Assembly (NCBI RefSeq): GCF_024347215.1
Contig: NZ_AP025282.1
Coordinates: 1,426,001 to 1,490,000, forward strand
DNA: 64,000 bases
Direction of reading: 5' to 3'
DNA from: Aliamphritea ceti
GTDB taxonomy: Bacteria > Pseudomonadota > Gammaproteobacteria > Pseudomonadales > Balneatricaceae
Part shown: piece by piece, positions 15,749 through 24,539 of the stretch
Layout of the letters: each line of letters begins with the position of its first letter
Numbering within the stretch: the first letter of the stretch is position 1
The notes under the pieces: generated by a model
What the model was told of the DNA's origin: nothing
What the model saw: the letters and a program-made list of their open reading frames with translations, nothing else
Databases searched by the model: none
Position numbers and translations under genes: made by a program

Positions 15749-17704
15749 GTGAGTACTGTGAATATTACGGTTCCTGATTTAAGTGGTGCGGCTGACGTTG
15801 ACGTAGTCGAAGTATTTATTAAAGCCGGAGACCGGGTTGAGGAAGGGGATTCCCTGATCGCTCTGGAAACCGACAAAGCATCAATGGAAGTACCGGCGAT
15901 TCAATCCGGTGTGGTGGTATCTGTCGCTGTTAGTGAAGGCGATACGATCAACGAAGGTGACGCTTTGTGTGTGCTTGAAGAGGTGGGTGCTGAGACACCT
16001 GCTGCTGAAGAGGCACCTGTAGAGGCTTCTGTGGCTGAAGCTGCCCCTGCTGTTGCTGCACCAGCCCCGGCTGTGAGTAGTGAAGCTGTCCAGGTAGCGG
16101 TACCTGATTTGAGTGGTGCCACCGATGTTGATGTTGTTGAGGTGTTTGTTAAAGCAGGTGACAGCGTTGAAGAAGGTGATTCTTTAATTGCACTGGAAAC
16201 AGATAAGGCTTCACTGGAAGTACCTGCTCCTCACAGTGGTACTGTTGTAAGTATCGCAATAAGTGAAGGTGGCACGGTTAATGAAGGTGATCATCTTTGT
16301 GAAATGCAGGTTGTCGGCAGTGTACCTGTTGCGGCGCCTGCTGCAGCCCCGGTTGCTGAAGCTCCGGCTGCTCCTGTCGCTGAAGCGGCAGCTGAACCTG
16401 CAGTGATGATTGCCGGTGGTGTTGAAGATGTATTAATTCCAGACTTAAGCGGCGCTGCAGATGTGGATGTTGTTGAAGTACTAGTGAAAGCTGGCGACAG
16501 TGTTGCCGAAGGCGACTCGCTGATCGTTCTGGAAACTGATAAGTCTTCAATGGAAGTGCCTGCACCTAAAGCGGGTACCATTAAGGTAATGCAGATTAAA
16601 GAAGGTGATCAGGTTAATGCTGGCGATTTGCTGATGAGTCTGGAAGTTGCTGCGAGTTCAGCTCCGGCGGTTGCGGCTCCTGTTGCAGCCTCGCCAGCTA
16701 AAGCGCCAGCAGCTGCACCAGCACCTCAGGCTACTGCTAAGCCAGCTGCAACAGCGACTGTTGATAAAGCAGCTTTAGAGCAGAAAAATAAAACGGTTCA
16801 TGCCGGACCTGCTGTACGGGCTATTGCTCGGGAGTTCGGTGTTGATCTGGCACTGGTAACTGGCACAGGTTCGCGTAGTCGTATTCTTAAAGAAGATGTG
16901 CAGGCGTTTGTTAAAACCGCCCTGAAGAAGGTTGCAGAGAAACCTGCAGCGGCTGTTACGGATGGTTCAGGTATTCCAGCAATTCCTGAGATTGATTTCA
17001 GCCAGTTTGGTGAAATCGAACTGGAAAAACTCAGCAAAATTAAGAAAGTAACTCGCGATAATATGTCGCGCTGTTGGTTGAACATTCCACATGTTACTCA
17101 GTTCGATAAAGCTGATATTACAGACCTGGAAGCTTTTCGTGCCGGAATGAAGGAAGAGGCTGCCCGTGAAGGTGTTAAGCTAACACCGCTGCCATTCATG
17201 CTTAAAGCGATTGCGATGGCTCTGAAGGCGCATCCTAAGTTCAATGCTTCCTTGCATGCTGATGGTGAACATATTGTTTATAAAAAATATGTAAACATTG
17301 GTATGGCGGTTGATACACCGAATGGTTTGATGGTTCCGGTAATTAAGGATGCAGATAAGAAGAGCATTTATGAATTATCACTGGAAGCTGTCGAATTGGC
17401 AGGTAAAGCCAAGGATCGTAAGCTGAAACCGAATGAAATGCAGGGCGCATGCTTTACGATTTCCAGCTTAGGTGGCATTGGTGGTACTGGTTTCACGCCT
17501 ATCGTTAATGCGCCAGAAGTTGCGATTTTAGGTATTTCTAAGGCGGATATAGAGCCGCGTTGGAATGGTAAGGAATTTGAGCCGCGTAAGATGTTACCGT
17601 TGTGTCTGTCTTATGATCACCGGGCAATTAATGGTGGTGATGCCGGTCGTTTCCTGACATACCTGAATGCTCTGTTGAGTGACGTGCGAAGAATGGCAAT
17701 GTAA
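15749..17704 (+). CDS. aceF: Dihydrolipoyl acetyltransferase E2 AceF (three lipoyl domains)
   Basis: Core of the pyruvate dehydrogenase complex; moves the acetyl group from lipoyl lysine to CoA. 651 residues from GTG 15749, which has AGAGG eight bases upstream; ATG 15743 is also possible but sits too close to that site. Three tandem lipoyl domains carry DKASMEV, DKASLEV and DKSSMEV, joined by Ala/Pro/Val-rich flexible linkers. An E1/E3-binding domain (GPAVRAIAREFGVDL) follows and a catalytic domain ends with SYDHRAINGGDAGRF. The first two lipoyl domains are very alike at the DNA level. lpd, which follows aceF in E. coli, is absent: a terminator comes 18 bp later. Confidence 0.97.
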   Translation: MSTVNITVPDLSGAADVDVVEVFIKAGDRVEEGDSLIALETDKASMEVPAIQSGVVVSVAVSEGDTINEGDALCVLEEVGAETPAAEEAPVEASVAEAAPAVAAPAPAVSSEAVQVAVPDLSGATDVDVVEVFVKAGDSVEEGDSLIALETDKASLEVPAPHSGTVVSIAISEGGTVNEGDHLCEMQVVGSVPVAAPAAAPVAEAPAAPVAEAAAEPAVMIAGGVEDVLIPDLSGAADVDVVEVLVKAGDSVAEGDSLIVLETDKSSMEVPAPKAGTIKVMQIKEGDQVNAGDLLMSLEVAASSAPAVAAPVAASPAKAPAAAPAPQATAKPAATATVDKAALEQKNKTVHAGPAVRAIAREFGVDLALVTGTGSRSRILKEDVQAFVKTALKKVAEKPAAAVTDGSGIPAIPEIDFSQFGEIELEKLSKIKKVTRDNMSRCWLNIPHVTQFDKADITDLEAFRAGMKEEAAREGVKLTPLPFMLKAIAMALKAHPKFNASLHADGEHIVYKKYVNIGMAVDTPNGLMVPVIKDADKKSIYELSLEAVELAGKAKDRKLKPNEMQGACFTISSLGGIGGTGFTPIVNAPEVAILGISKADIEPRWNGKEFEPRKMLPLCLSYDHRAINGGDAGRFLTYLNALLSDVRRMAM

Positions 17705-17722
17705 TGCTGTTTTGTGAGTAAT

Positions 17723-17749
17723 AAAAAAGGCGCTTAAAGCGCCTTTTTT
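17723..17749. terminator. Bidirectional terminator between aceF and cpsG
   Basis: A perfect hairpin AAAAAAGGCGCTT-A-AAGCGCCTTTTTT, with A- and T-runs on both sides, serves aceF on the plus strand and the galU-cpsG operon on the minus strand. Confidence 0.92.
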
Positions 17750-17764
17750 GTTGTTTCGACATAG

Positions 17765-19135
17765 TTAGCGTCGCAACAGTGCGAGCAACTCTGCGGTTTT
17801 GTCTTCCATCAAGCTAATATCGCCTTTGGTTTCAACGTTCAGGCGCACCACTGGCTCGGTGTTTGAGCTGCGAAGGTTGAAGCGCCATTCGCCCATATCC
17901 AGGCTGATACCGTCTGTATGATCGACACTCACAGCTTTACTTTCATAGTTCTCAAGCACGCGTTGAATAGCGCCGGCAGGGTCGGCAAGTTTGCTGTTAA
18001 TCTCGCCCGGTGATGGATATTTTGCTATGCGATCATCTACCAGTGAAGAAAGTGGCTGAGCTTTGTTGCTAATCAGTTCGGCAACTAGCAGCCATGGGAT
18101 CATACCGCTATCGCAGTAGAAGAAATCGCGGAAGTAATGGTGGGCACTCATTTCACCACCGTAAACGGCGTCTTCTTCGCGCATGCGTTCTTTAATGAAC
18201 GCATGGCCTGTTTTACTCTGGATGGCGCGACCACCACTGGTTTCGGCGATGTCCAGCGTATTCCAGATTAAGCGTGGGTCGTGGATCACGGCCTCATCTG
18301 GGTGTTTATTGAGGAAAGCTTCAGCGAGCAGGCCAACGATGTAATAGCCTTCAATAAAGCGGCCTTTCTCATCAAACAGGAAGCAACGATCGAAATCGCC
18401 ATCCCAGGCTATCCCCATATCTGCCTTGTGTTCCAGTACTGCTGCGATAGTATCGGCGCGGTTTTCCGGCAGGATAGGATTAGGAATACCATTTGGGAAA
18501 GTACCGTCAGGTTCATGATGTAACTTAATGAATTCAATAGGTACTTCTAATTGCTGAAATACTTTTTCAAGTGCATCAATTGCCGGTCCAGCGACACCGT
18601 TACCAGCATTAACGACTAGGCGCATTGGTTTCAGGTTTGAAAGATCAGCGTATGTTTTAAGGTGTTCTATATACGCGCTACGGGTATCGGTTAGCTGGAA
18701 TCCACCTCTGGCAGTAGGCTCTGGCTGAGGAAAGTTATTTTCCCGGGTAAGTTTTTCAATCTCGTTCAGTCCGGTATCGCCACTAATAGGTCTGGAGCCT
18801 TTGCGGACCAGTTTCATCCCATTGTAATCTTCAGGGTTGTGGCTTGCTGTGACAACGATGCCGCCATCGGTTCCGAGGTAGGCTGTAGCAAAATAAATTT
18901 CTTCAGTGCCACACAGGCCTATATCTAGAACATTTACCCCGGAGTCACGCAGACCGTTGCTGAGTGCTTCTTTCAGTTCGCTGGTGGATAGACGCATATC
19001 GCCTCCAACAACAACTGTCTCAGGTTTTAAAAACTGAGCATAAGCACGACCTATTCTGTAGGCGATGTCTGTATCCAGTTGGGTGCCAAGCTGGCCACGG
19101 ATATCGTAGGCTTTAAAGCAAGCTAAAGGAGTCAT
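17765..19135 (-). CDS. cpsG: Phosphomannomutase/phosphoglucomutase
   Basis: Interconverts hexose-6- and hexose-1-phosphates, supplying mannose-1-P or glucose-1-P for nucleotide sugars. 456 residues, the same length as E. coli CpsG/ManB and similar throughout (starts CFKAYDIRGQLG). The phosphoserine loop is TASHNPEDYNGMK (about 96-108), the metal loop DGDFDRCFLFDE (about 243), the sugar-binding loop GGEMSAHHYFRD, and the phosphate-binding loop RSSNTEPVVRLN near the C-terminus. Last gene of the operon galU-pgi-ugd-like-vanZ-cpsG, 29 bp after the vanZ-like gene. Confidence 0.94.
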   Translation of the reverse strand: MTPLACFKAYDIRGQLGTQLDTDIAYRIGRAYAQFLKPETVVVGGDMRLSTSELKEALSNGLRDSGVNVLDIGLCGTEEIYFATAYLGTDGGIVVTASHNPEDYNGMKLVRKGSRPISGDTGLNEIEKLTRENNFPQPEPTARGGFQLTDTRSAYIEHLKTYADLSNLKPMRLVVNAGNGVAGPAIDALEKVFQQLEVPIEFIKLHHEPDGTFPNGIPNPILPENRADTIAAVLEHKADMGIAWDGDFDRCFLFDEKGRFIEGYYIVGLLAEAFLNKHPDEAVIHDPRLIWNTLDIAETSGGRAIQSKTGHAFIKERMREEDAVYGGEMSAHHYFRDFFYCDSGMIPWLLVAELISNKAQPLSSLVDDRIAKYPSPGEINSKLADPAGAIQRVLENYESKAVSVDHTDGISLDMGEWRFNLRSSNTEPVVRLNVETKGDISLMEDKTAELLALLRR

Positions 19136-19164
19136 ATTGCTTCCATAGTAGGGAGTGTAATGGG

Positions 19165-19527
19165 TTAGTGTGGCTTTGATTTAGCAGAATGGCAGATCTT
19201 AATAATGATACCCGCTAAGAGTATTCCTGACAGGTTAGCAAACATATCCTGTAGAGAGAAATAGCGGGCGGGCAGAAAGCTTGCTTGTGCATATTCGGAG
19301 CCAATAGCTAATAAAATTAATGCCAGAATAAAAAGTTTGGTTAATGTTTTTGGGAGTGCATAGTAACCGGATAGTGTCAGGATCATAAAGCCGGCAATAT
19401 GGCCGACTTTATCGGAATTCTGGAACAGTTCCTGTGGCGGAGTGCTGCGAAATAAACCGGTCATTATTGCAATAATACTGATAGTAAAGGCTAGCTGAGC
19501 GAGCCTCTGAAATGATTGTGTTTGCAT
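19165..19527 (-). CDS. VanZ-family membrane protein
   Basis: 120 residues with four hydrophobic segments. The VanZ-like signature is visible in SDKVGHIAGFMILTLSGYYAL (residues about 38-57) and GSEYAQASFLPARYFSLQDM (about 77-96). Function of such small VanZ proteins is not established. It overlaps the ugd-like gene by one base and sits inside a sugar-nucleotide operon, so a surface polysaccharide role is possible but only by context. Confidence 0.75.
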   Translation of the reverse strand: MQTQSFQRLAQLAFTISIIAIMTGLFRSTPPQELFQNSDKVGHIAGFMILTLSGYYALPKTLTKLFILALILLAIGSEYAQASFLPARYFSLQDMFANLSGILLAGIIIKICHSAKSKPH

Positions 19528-20789
19528 TAACGGCCAATGCCTATGTAAGTGAATCCCTGGCTTTCAAGCATTTCTTTATCAAATATATTTCTGCCGTCAA
19601 TAACCAGAGGAGAGTTCATTTTTTCCAGCATCAGGCTGTAATCAGGTGACCAGTATTGCTGCCACTCGGTTACGATGAGCAGCGCGTCACTGTTTTCAAG
19701 TGCTGTGTAGCGGTCTTCGCAATAGCGCAGTTTTTGGTTGGTGCCAAAATATTCCTGAAGGTTCGTTAAGGCCTGTGGGTCATGTAATTGTACCCTGACA
19801 TCCTGAGCGAGCAGTGCTTCAATAATTTTCAAACTTGGTGCGTGATCAATACTGGCTGTTTCAGGCTTAAAAGAGCCGCCCCAGAGCGTCACTGTTTTGC
19901 CTTTCAGATTGCATTGATAGTGCTGCCATAGTTTCCTGAAAAGCAGTTCTTTTTGAACTTCGTTTTCTTTAATTACAGTAGCCAGCAATGAAGGGTTACT
20001 TTTTTGCTCAAAAAGCTCGGAAAACTTTCGGGTGTACTCCTGAAAGTTTTGTCCGCCGAAACCGCAGCCAGGAGACATGTAGTGGTAGCCGATACGTGGA
20101 TCAGCTCCCATGCCTTGTCGGATGACATCAATGTCGACATCTATCTGATCGGCCAGGTTGGCAAGTTCGTTGATGTAACCAATTCTGATGGCCAGCATGC
20201 CGGTAATGGCAAACTTGGTAAACTCAGCTTCTTTCGGTGCCATTACCTGAATATTATCTGCTGATTGGCTGAAAGGGCGTAACAGGGCGTTTGTCTGAAT
20301 AATACTCCATTCGTGATCGGCACCAATAATCAGGCGTTTTGGGGTGGAAAAGTCACTTATAGCGTTGCCTTCCTGGATTAAGTCAGGAATGTAAACGGCA
20401 TCATGCTGATCAGTTTGTGTAAGTAAAAGCTGTAATTGTTCAGTTGCACCAACGCCAAAGTTCGATTGGTTAACGATTAGCCTCTGAGTATTCGGGTTGG
20501 TTGTTTCTGCACAGATAATTGATTTAGCACGGCTGATTTCATCAGGATTTAGCGCCAGCCAGTGAATTTCAGTATCAGGTGTGCTTTGCTGGCTGCGTGA
20601 AAGTCGACCTGAAGTGATTTGCTGCTCAGTCAGTTCTAGCAAGCCTGGCTCGTTTACCAAGACACGAATAGTCTGTAAGTCATCATCAGAGTGGGTGTTT
20701 TCAACAATGGTTACTTCATTACCGCTGCGGGCAAGACAGGCTGCTGCGACCCAGGAAGTGAGCTCGTTACCGTAGACTGTTATTTTCAT
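19527..20789 (-). CDS. UDP-glucose dehydrogenase-like protein lacking catalytic residues
   Basis: 420 residues with the three-domain layout of UDP-sugar dehydrogenases: the central helix keeps K192 in EAEFTKFAITG and NELANLAD, and the C-terminal domain keeps GGSFKPETASIDHAPS and the late VIDGRNIFD. Key parts are gone. The loop normally GFGGSCFPKD reads GFGGQNFQEY (243-252), so the nucleophilic Cys is Asn248, the Lys is Glu and the Asp is Tyr. The N-terminal NAD loop GxGYVG reads GNELTSW. The frame is intact, overlaps pgi by 4 bp and couples to vanZ, so it is kept as a gene. Dehydrogenase activity looks unlikely; a binding or regulatory role is possible. Confidence 0.8.
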   Translation of the reverse strand: MKITVYGNELTSWVAAACLARSGNEVTIVENTHSDDDLQTIRVLVNEPGLLELTEQQITSGRLSRSQQSTPDTEIHWLALNPDEISRAKSIICAETTNPNTQRLIVNQSNFGVGATEQLQLLLTQTDQHDAVYIPDLIQEGNAISDFSTPKRLIIGADHEWSIIQTNALLRPFSQSADNIQVMAPKEAEFTKFAITGMLAIRIGYINELANLADQIDVDIDVIRQGMGADPRIGYHYMSPGCGFGGQNFQEYTRKFSELFEQKSNPSLLATVIKENEVQKELLFRKLWQHYQCNLKGKTVTLWGGSFKPETASIDHAPSLKIIEALLAQDVRVQLHDPQALTNLQEYFGTNQKLRYCEDRYTALENSDALLIVTEWQQYWSPDYSLMLEKMNSPLVIDGRNIFDKEMLESQGFTYIGIGR

Positions 20790-22441
20790 TCTGCATTTCC
20801 GCCATCGGTTTTGCGACTGCCAGTATTTGACTGGATAAAATCAATCAGGCCTGCGGTGGAGCTGTCCAGTTGAGATGTGTCATCACTGTTGAATTGAGAT
20901 AGTAGATCTGTCGCAATGACTTTACCCAGCTCCACGCCCCACTGATCAAATGGATTTATGTTCCAGATGACAGACTGAACAAATACTTTATGTTCATACA
21001 GTGCTATCAGTTCGCCGAGGGTTTCTGGATCCAGACTTTTTAACATGATAGTGCTGGAAGGTTGGTTTCCCTGATAGCGTTTATAAGCGGGTGCCTGATC
21101 TGCAGATTCAAAGATACTGTCGCCAAGTGCCAGTAGCCGTGATTGTGCAAGGCAATTTGCGAGAGCCAGCTGATGTTGCTGTTGTAGCTCTTCGCTCGCT
21201 TGCTGATAACGCTCTGCGGGCACAATAAAATCACACATTACTGCTTCTGTGCCCTGATGAAGAAGTTGGTAAAACGCGTGTTGTGCGTTAGAACCAATTT
21301 CGCCCCAGAGGATGGGGCAAGTTCGGTAATCTGTTACCTTACCGTCCAGACTAACGTTCTTACCGTTACTCTCCATTTCCAGTTGTTCCAGGTAGGCTGG
21401 TAAGTGTGAGAGTCGTCCGTCATAGGGCAGAATCGCGTGCGCGTGAATATCAAGAAAGTTAATATTCCAGATGTCTGTCAGTGCGAGCAAGACGGGCAGA
21501 TTGCTATTCAGCTCGCTGGTACGGAAGTGCTCATCCATCTTATGCGCGCCGGCAAGTAAGCGATGGAAATTTTTAACGCCGATATGTAGCGCAATGGGAA
21601 AGCCTATCACCGACCACAAGGAATAGCGCCCTCCGGTCCAGTCCCAGAAATGCAGCTGATTCGCGATTGGTATGCCCCAGCTTTCTGCTTTCTCAGGTTT
21701 GCTGGTTACGCCTATAAAGTGGTGCTGGTTAATAATTTCAGCCGGTGCGCCGCTGGCATTTATTAGCCATTCCCGGGCCGTTTTAGCGTTAGCCAGGGTG
21801 TCTATAGTAGAAAATGACTTGGAAGAGATAATGAATAGTGTCGAAGCAGGTTCCAGTTTATGTAGAAGCCGTTCAAGCTGGCTACCATCCATCGATGACA
21901 CGAAATGAACATTTAGCTGTTTAGCTTCTTCCGGTACCCATTCGGCGAGTGCTTTACAGCACATCAGGGGGCCAAGGTCTGAGCCTCCAACGCCAATATT
22001 TACTATGTTTTGAATCGGGCTGCCGTTATAGCCACGCCACTGTTGCTGGTGGATGCGATCAGCCAGTTGAGCCATTGCATCTAATGACTGATGAACATCG
22101 GCGACAATATCAGTGCCATTCAGCGATAATGTATTATCTTTTGGCTGGCGTAATGCTGTATGCAGGGCGGGTCTGTTTTCTGACGGATTGAGAATCTCAC
22201 CATCAAACATGGCTTTTATTTTAGCAGGTAGTTTCTGTGTTTTAGCCAGTTGTACAAGCAAGTACACAGTTGTTAACTGAAAGCGCTGTTTGGACAGATC
22301 CAACAATAAGTTATCAGTATGAAAGCTGAGTTCAGAAAAGCGTGCAGGCTGTTCAGCGAACATATCTTTAATATGAGATTGCTTGGCTTGTTCTGCATGT
22401 TGCTGAAGGGCTTGCCAGGCAGCGCTTGAAGTTATGCTCAT
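20786..22441 (-). CDS. pgi: Glucose-6-phosphate isomerase
   Basis: Interconverts glucose-6-phosphate and fructose-6-phosphate. 551 residues (E. coli 549). Family marks: NIGVGGSDLGPLM (about 150-162), FIISSKSFSTIDTLANA for phosphate binding, GGRYSLWSVIGFPIAL (the PGI signature, about 270), HQGTEAVMCDFIVP with the catalytic-region histidine, and YEHKVFVQSVIWNINPFDQW near the C-terminus. Two bases separate it from galU and it overlaps the next gene by 4 bp, so the operon is translationally coupled. Confidence 0.97.
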   Translation of the reverse strand: MSITSSAAWQALQQHAEQAKQSHIKDMFAEQPARFSELSFHTDNLLLDLSKQRFQLTTVYLLVQLAKTQKLPAKIKAMFDGEILNPSENRPALHTALRQPKDNTLSLNGTDIVADVHQSLDAMAQLADRIHQQQWRGYNGSPIQNIVNIGVGGSDLGPLMCCKALAEWVPEEAKQLNVHFVSSMDGSQLERLLHKLEPASTLFIISSKSFSTIDTLANAKTAREWLINASGAPAEIINQHHFIGVTSKPEKAESWGIPIANQLHFWDWTGGRYSLWSVIGFPIALHIGVKNFHRLLAGAHKMDEHFRTSELNSNLPVLLALTDIWNINFLDIHAHAILPYDGRLSHLPAYLEQLEMESNGKNVSLDGKVTDYRTCPILWGEIGSNAQHAFYQLLHQGTEAVMCDFIVPAERYQQASEELQQQHQLALANCLAQSRLLALGDSIFESADQAPAYKRYQGNQPSSTIMLKSLDPETLGELIALYEHKVFVQSVIWNINPFDQWGVELGKVIATDLLSQFNSDDTSQLDSSTAGLIDFIQSNTGSRKTDGGNAE

Positions 22442-22443
22442 AA

Positions 22444-23331
22444 TTATTTATTAAGTTGCTCAATGAAGGTGGTAAGTTCTGCTGCAGTCTCCGGGTGCTG
22501 GAGTCCGTACGCCAGGTTTGCTTGCAAAAAGCCTGTTTTATTACCGCAATCGTATGTTTTACCCTGCATGCGGTAAGCTTCCATCGTTGCTTCTTTGATT
22601 AAGGCGTCCATGGCATCGGTTAACTGGATTTCATTGCCTGCGCCAGGTTCGGTCGTGGCCAGCAGGTCCATAATGCGTGCCGGCAAAATATAACGTCCTA
22701 CGACCGCCAGATCGGAAGGGGCTTCTTCTGCAGCAGGCTTTTCGACAAAACGTACTACTGGAGTTGATTTGCCTGCTTCAGGTGTAATCTGCTTGCAATC
22801 TGCGATGCCGTATAAGCTGACTTTATCTTCAGGAACAGTTTCCACCATAATTTGTGCAGCATTACTGGCTTCGAACGCTGAGATCATGCAGGCAAGGTCG
22901 TTTTTTGTTTGGCTGAAATTATTCACCAGCACATCTGGCAGAATCACTGCAAATGGTTCGTTATTAATCATGCTGGCAGCGCACTGAACTGCATGCCCCA
23001 GACCCAGAGCGTGAGACTGTCGAACTGACTGAATAGTTACGTCGTCCGGGACAATATTGGTAATTGCTTCAAGCAAAGCTGTTTTGTTTTTACGGCTCAG
23101 TTCTGCTTCTAGTTCGTAGTGTGTATCGAAATGGTCTTCAATGGCGGATTTCCCACTGCGGGTAACCAGAATAATGTCTTTAATGCCTGCGGCGACAGCT
23201 TCTTCTACAACATGTTGGATAACCGGTTTGTCTACAACAGGTAGCATTTCTTTCGGAATTGCTTTTGAGGCAGGAAGAACACGGGTACCTAAACCTGCAA
23301 CCGGGATAATAGCTTTGCGAACAGTTGTCAT
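22444..23331 (-). CDS. galU: UTP-glucose-1-phosphate uridylyltransferase
   Basis: Makes UDP-glucose from UTP and glucose-1-phosphate. 295 residues. Seen: the nucleotide-binding start PVAGLGTRVLPASKAIPKEM, VVDKPVIQHVVEEAV, QSHALGLGHAVQCA, the metal-binding stretch FAVILPDVLV, and GAGNEIQLTDAMDAL. First gene of the minus-strand operon that continues through pgi to cpsG; together these convert hexose phosphates to nucleotide-sugar precursors. SD AGAGAG lies upstream of the ATG. Confidence 0.96.
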   Translation of the reverse strand: MTTVRKAIIPVAGLGTRVLPASKAIPKEMLPVVDKPVIQHVVEEAVAAGIKDIILVTRSGKSAIEDHFDTHYELEAELSRKNKTALLEAITNIVPDDVTIQSVRQSHALGLGHAVQCAASMINNEPFAVILPDVLVNNFSQTKNDLACMISAFEASNAAQIMVETVPEDKVSLYGIADCKQITPEAGKSTPVVRFVEKPAAEEAPSDLAVVGRYILPARIMDLLATTEPGAGNEIQLTDAMDALIKEATMEAYRMQGKTYDCGNKTGFLQANLAYGLQHPETAAELTTFIEQLNK

Positions 23332-23517
23332 GATGTTGATAGCTCTCTGTTAATCTTTGATTATTGCGTGTTTATTTTGTCTGAAAAAGATCAGGCATTA
23401 TTAAAGCTGGAGTATGTTGCTTTTTGTATCTCGGAAGAATTGGCGTCACAGACAAACATTACTGCAAAAAATCAGTATATCGTTTTAAGCGTGAGGACCA
23501 AAGGTTGCAAGTGATGG

Positions 23518-23706
23518 TTAGTTGCTTTGTTTTTCTGGGGTGTAACGGGATGTGTCAGCATTATTCAGTGTTTGTAGAATAGGTTTATACGTCATATCGT
23601 CTGAAATGAGCATTTCTTGCTCGAGATCTTGTGTCAGGCGCACAAATAAACGCTCCATGTTCTCAAGTTCCTGTGTGTAGCGGTTTGCTGATGTTTGAGA
23701 AGTCAT
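23518..23706 (-). CDS. Possible small protein, 62 aa
   Basis: Frame of 62 codons with GGAG 10 bases before the ATG. The product is hydrophilic and Gln/Glu/Thr-rich (ELENMERLFVRLTQDLEQEM looks helical, perhaps a short coiled coil), with no membrane segment or signal peptide. It lies alone between galU and moaB. I do not recognise it. Codon use does not argue against it, but conservation would be needed to be sure. Confidence 0.4.
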   Translation of the reverse strand: MTSQTSANRYTQELENMERLFVRLTQDLEQEMLISDDMTYKPILQTLNNADTSRYTPEKQSN

Positions 23707-23987
23707 CTGAGGTATTCTCCGTGTAATTGTTTTTCTTCCGGTTGTTATGGAAGGCCTTTCCGTAGGCTAATCTGTAGTACAGCTATTCTATCAGAAGAAC
23801 TGGTGGATTGAAGTGTCTGAATTATACCTGAATACATAGATAAAGCTTGTTACTGCGGAGTCTCTGAAAAAATTAACTTAGGTCATTGGATTCGTAATAT
23901 GGTCTGTTGATTGCTAAATAAAGCTTGCTTGCATAGCAGGCATACAATAATTTAGCCGGGCTTTTAATTCAGATCGGAGATTTAGTC

Positions 23988-24539
23988 ATGGGTCATGCTA
24001 AGCAAGACGTTCCATTTCAGCCTTTAAATATTGCGGTATTAACAGTATCTGACACCCGTACGCCGGAGAACGATACTTCTGGTGATGCTTTAGTTGCCGG
24101 GTTAACGGAGGCTGGTCATCAGTTGGCGACCCGTACGATCTGTATTGATGACGTGTATCAGTTGCGGGCGGTTGCCTCTGCCTGGATAGCAGATGCGGAG
24201 ATACATGCAATTTTAGTTACTGGCGGGACGGGTTTTACGCTGCGTGATTCTACACCTGAAGCCATGACGCCATTATTCGATAAGCATATAGAAGGCTTTG
24301 GTGAGTTATTCCGTCAGGTTTCGTATCAGGAAATTGGCACATCAACAGTGCAGTCCCGTGCTTTTGCAGGTATAGCGAACCGAACAGCTATTTTCTGTAT
24401 GCCGGGCTCGACAGGTGCCTGTAAAACAGCCTGGAATAATATTATTTGTGAACAGCTGGATTCCCGTCATCGGCCATGTAACTTTGTTGAAATGGTAATG
24501 ACGTCCGCAGTTGCAACTGCGTGCGGGAGCCGGGGATGA
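23988..24539 (+). CDS. moaB: Molybdenum cofactor biosynthesis protein MoaB
   Basis: MoaB/Mog-like fold that handles molybdopterin adenylylation in the molybdenum cofactor pathway. 183 residues. Seen: IAVLTVSDTRTPENDTSGD at the start of the domain, LVTGGTGFTLRDSTPEA (about 75-91), and the C-terminal FCMPGSTGACKTAWNNII. Many MoaB proteins are catalytically weak relatives of MogA, so the exact step is uncertain. Its stop codon overlaps the moeA start (ATGA). Confidence 0.93.
   Translation: MGHAKQDVPFQPLNIAVLTVSDTRTPENDTSGDALVAGLTEAGHQLATRTICIDDVYQLRAVASAWIADAEIHAILVTGGTGFTLRDSTPEAMTPLFDKHIEGFGELFRQVSYQEIGTSTVQSRAFAGIANRTAIFCMPGSTGACKTAWNNIICEQLDSRHRPCNFVEMVMTSAVATACGSRG

Noticed and set aside
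13768..15876. Long open frames antisense to aceE (for example 13768-14325 and 15211-15876)
   Set aside because: They mirror the strongly coding plus strand, have no ribosome-binding sites or family likeness, and aceE is unambiguous there.
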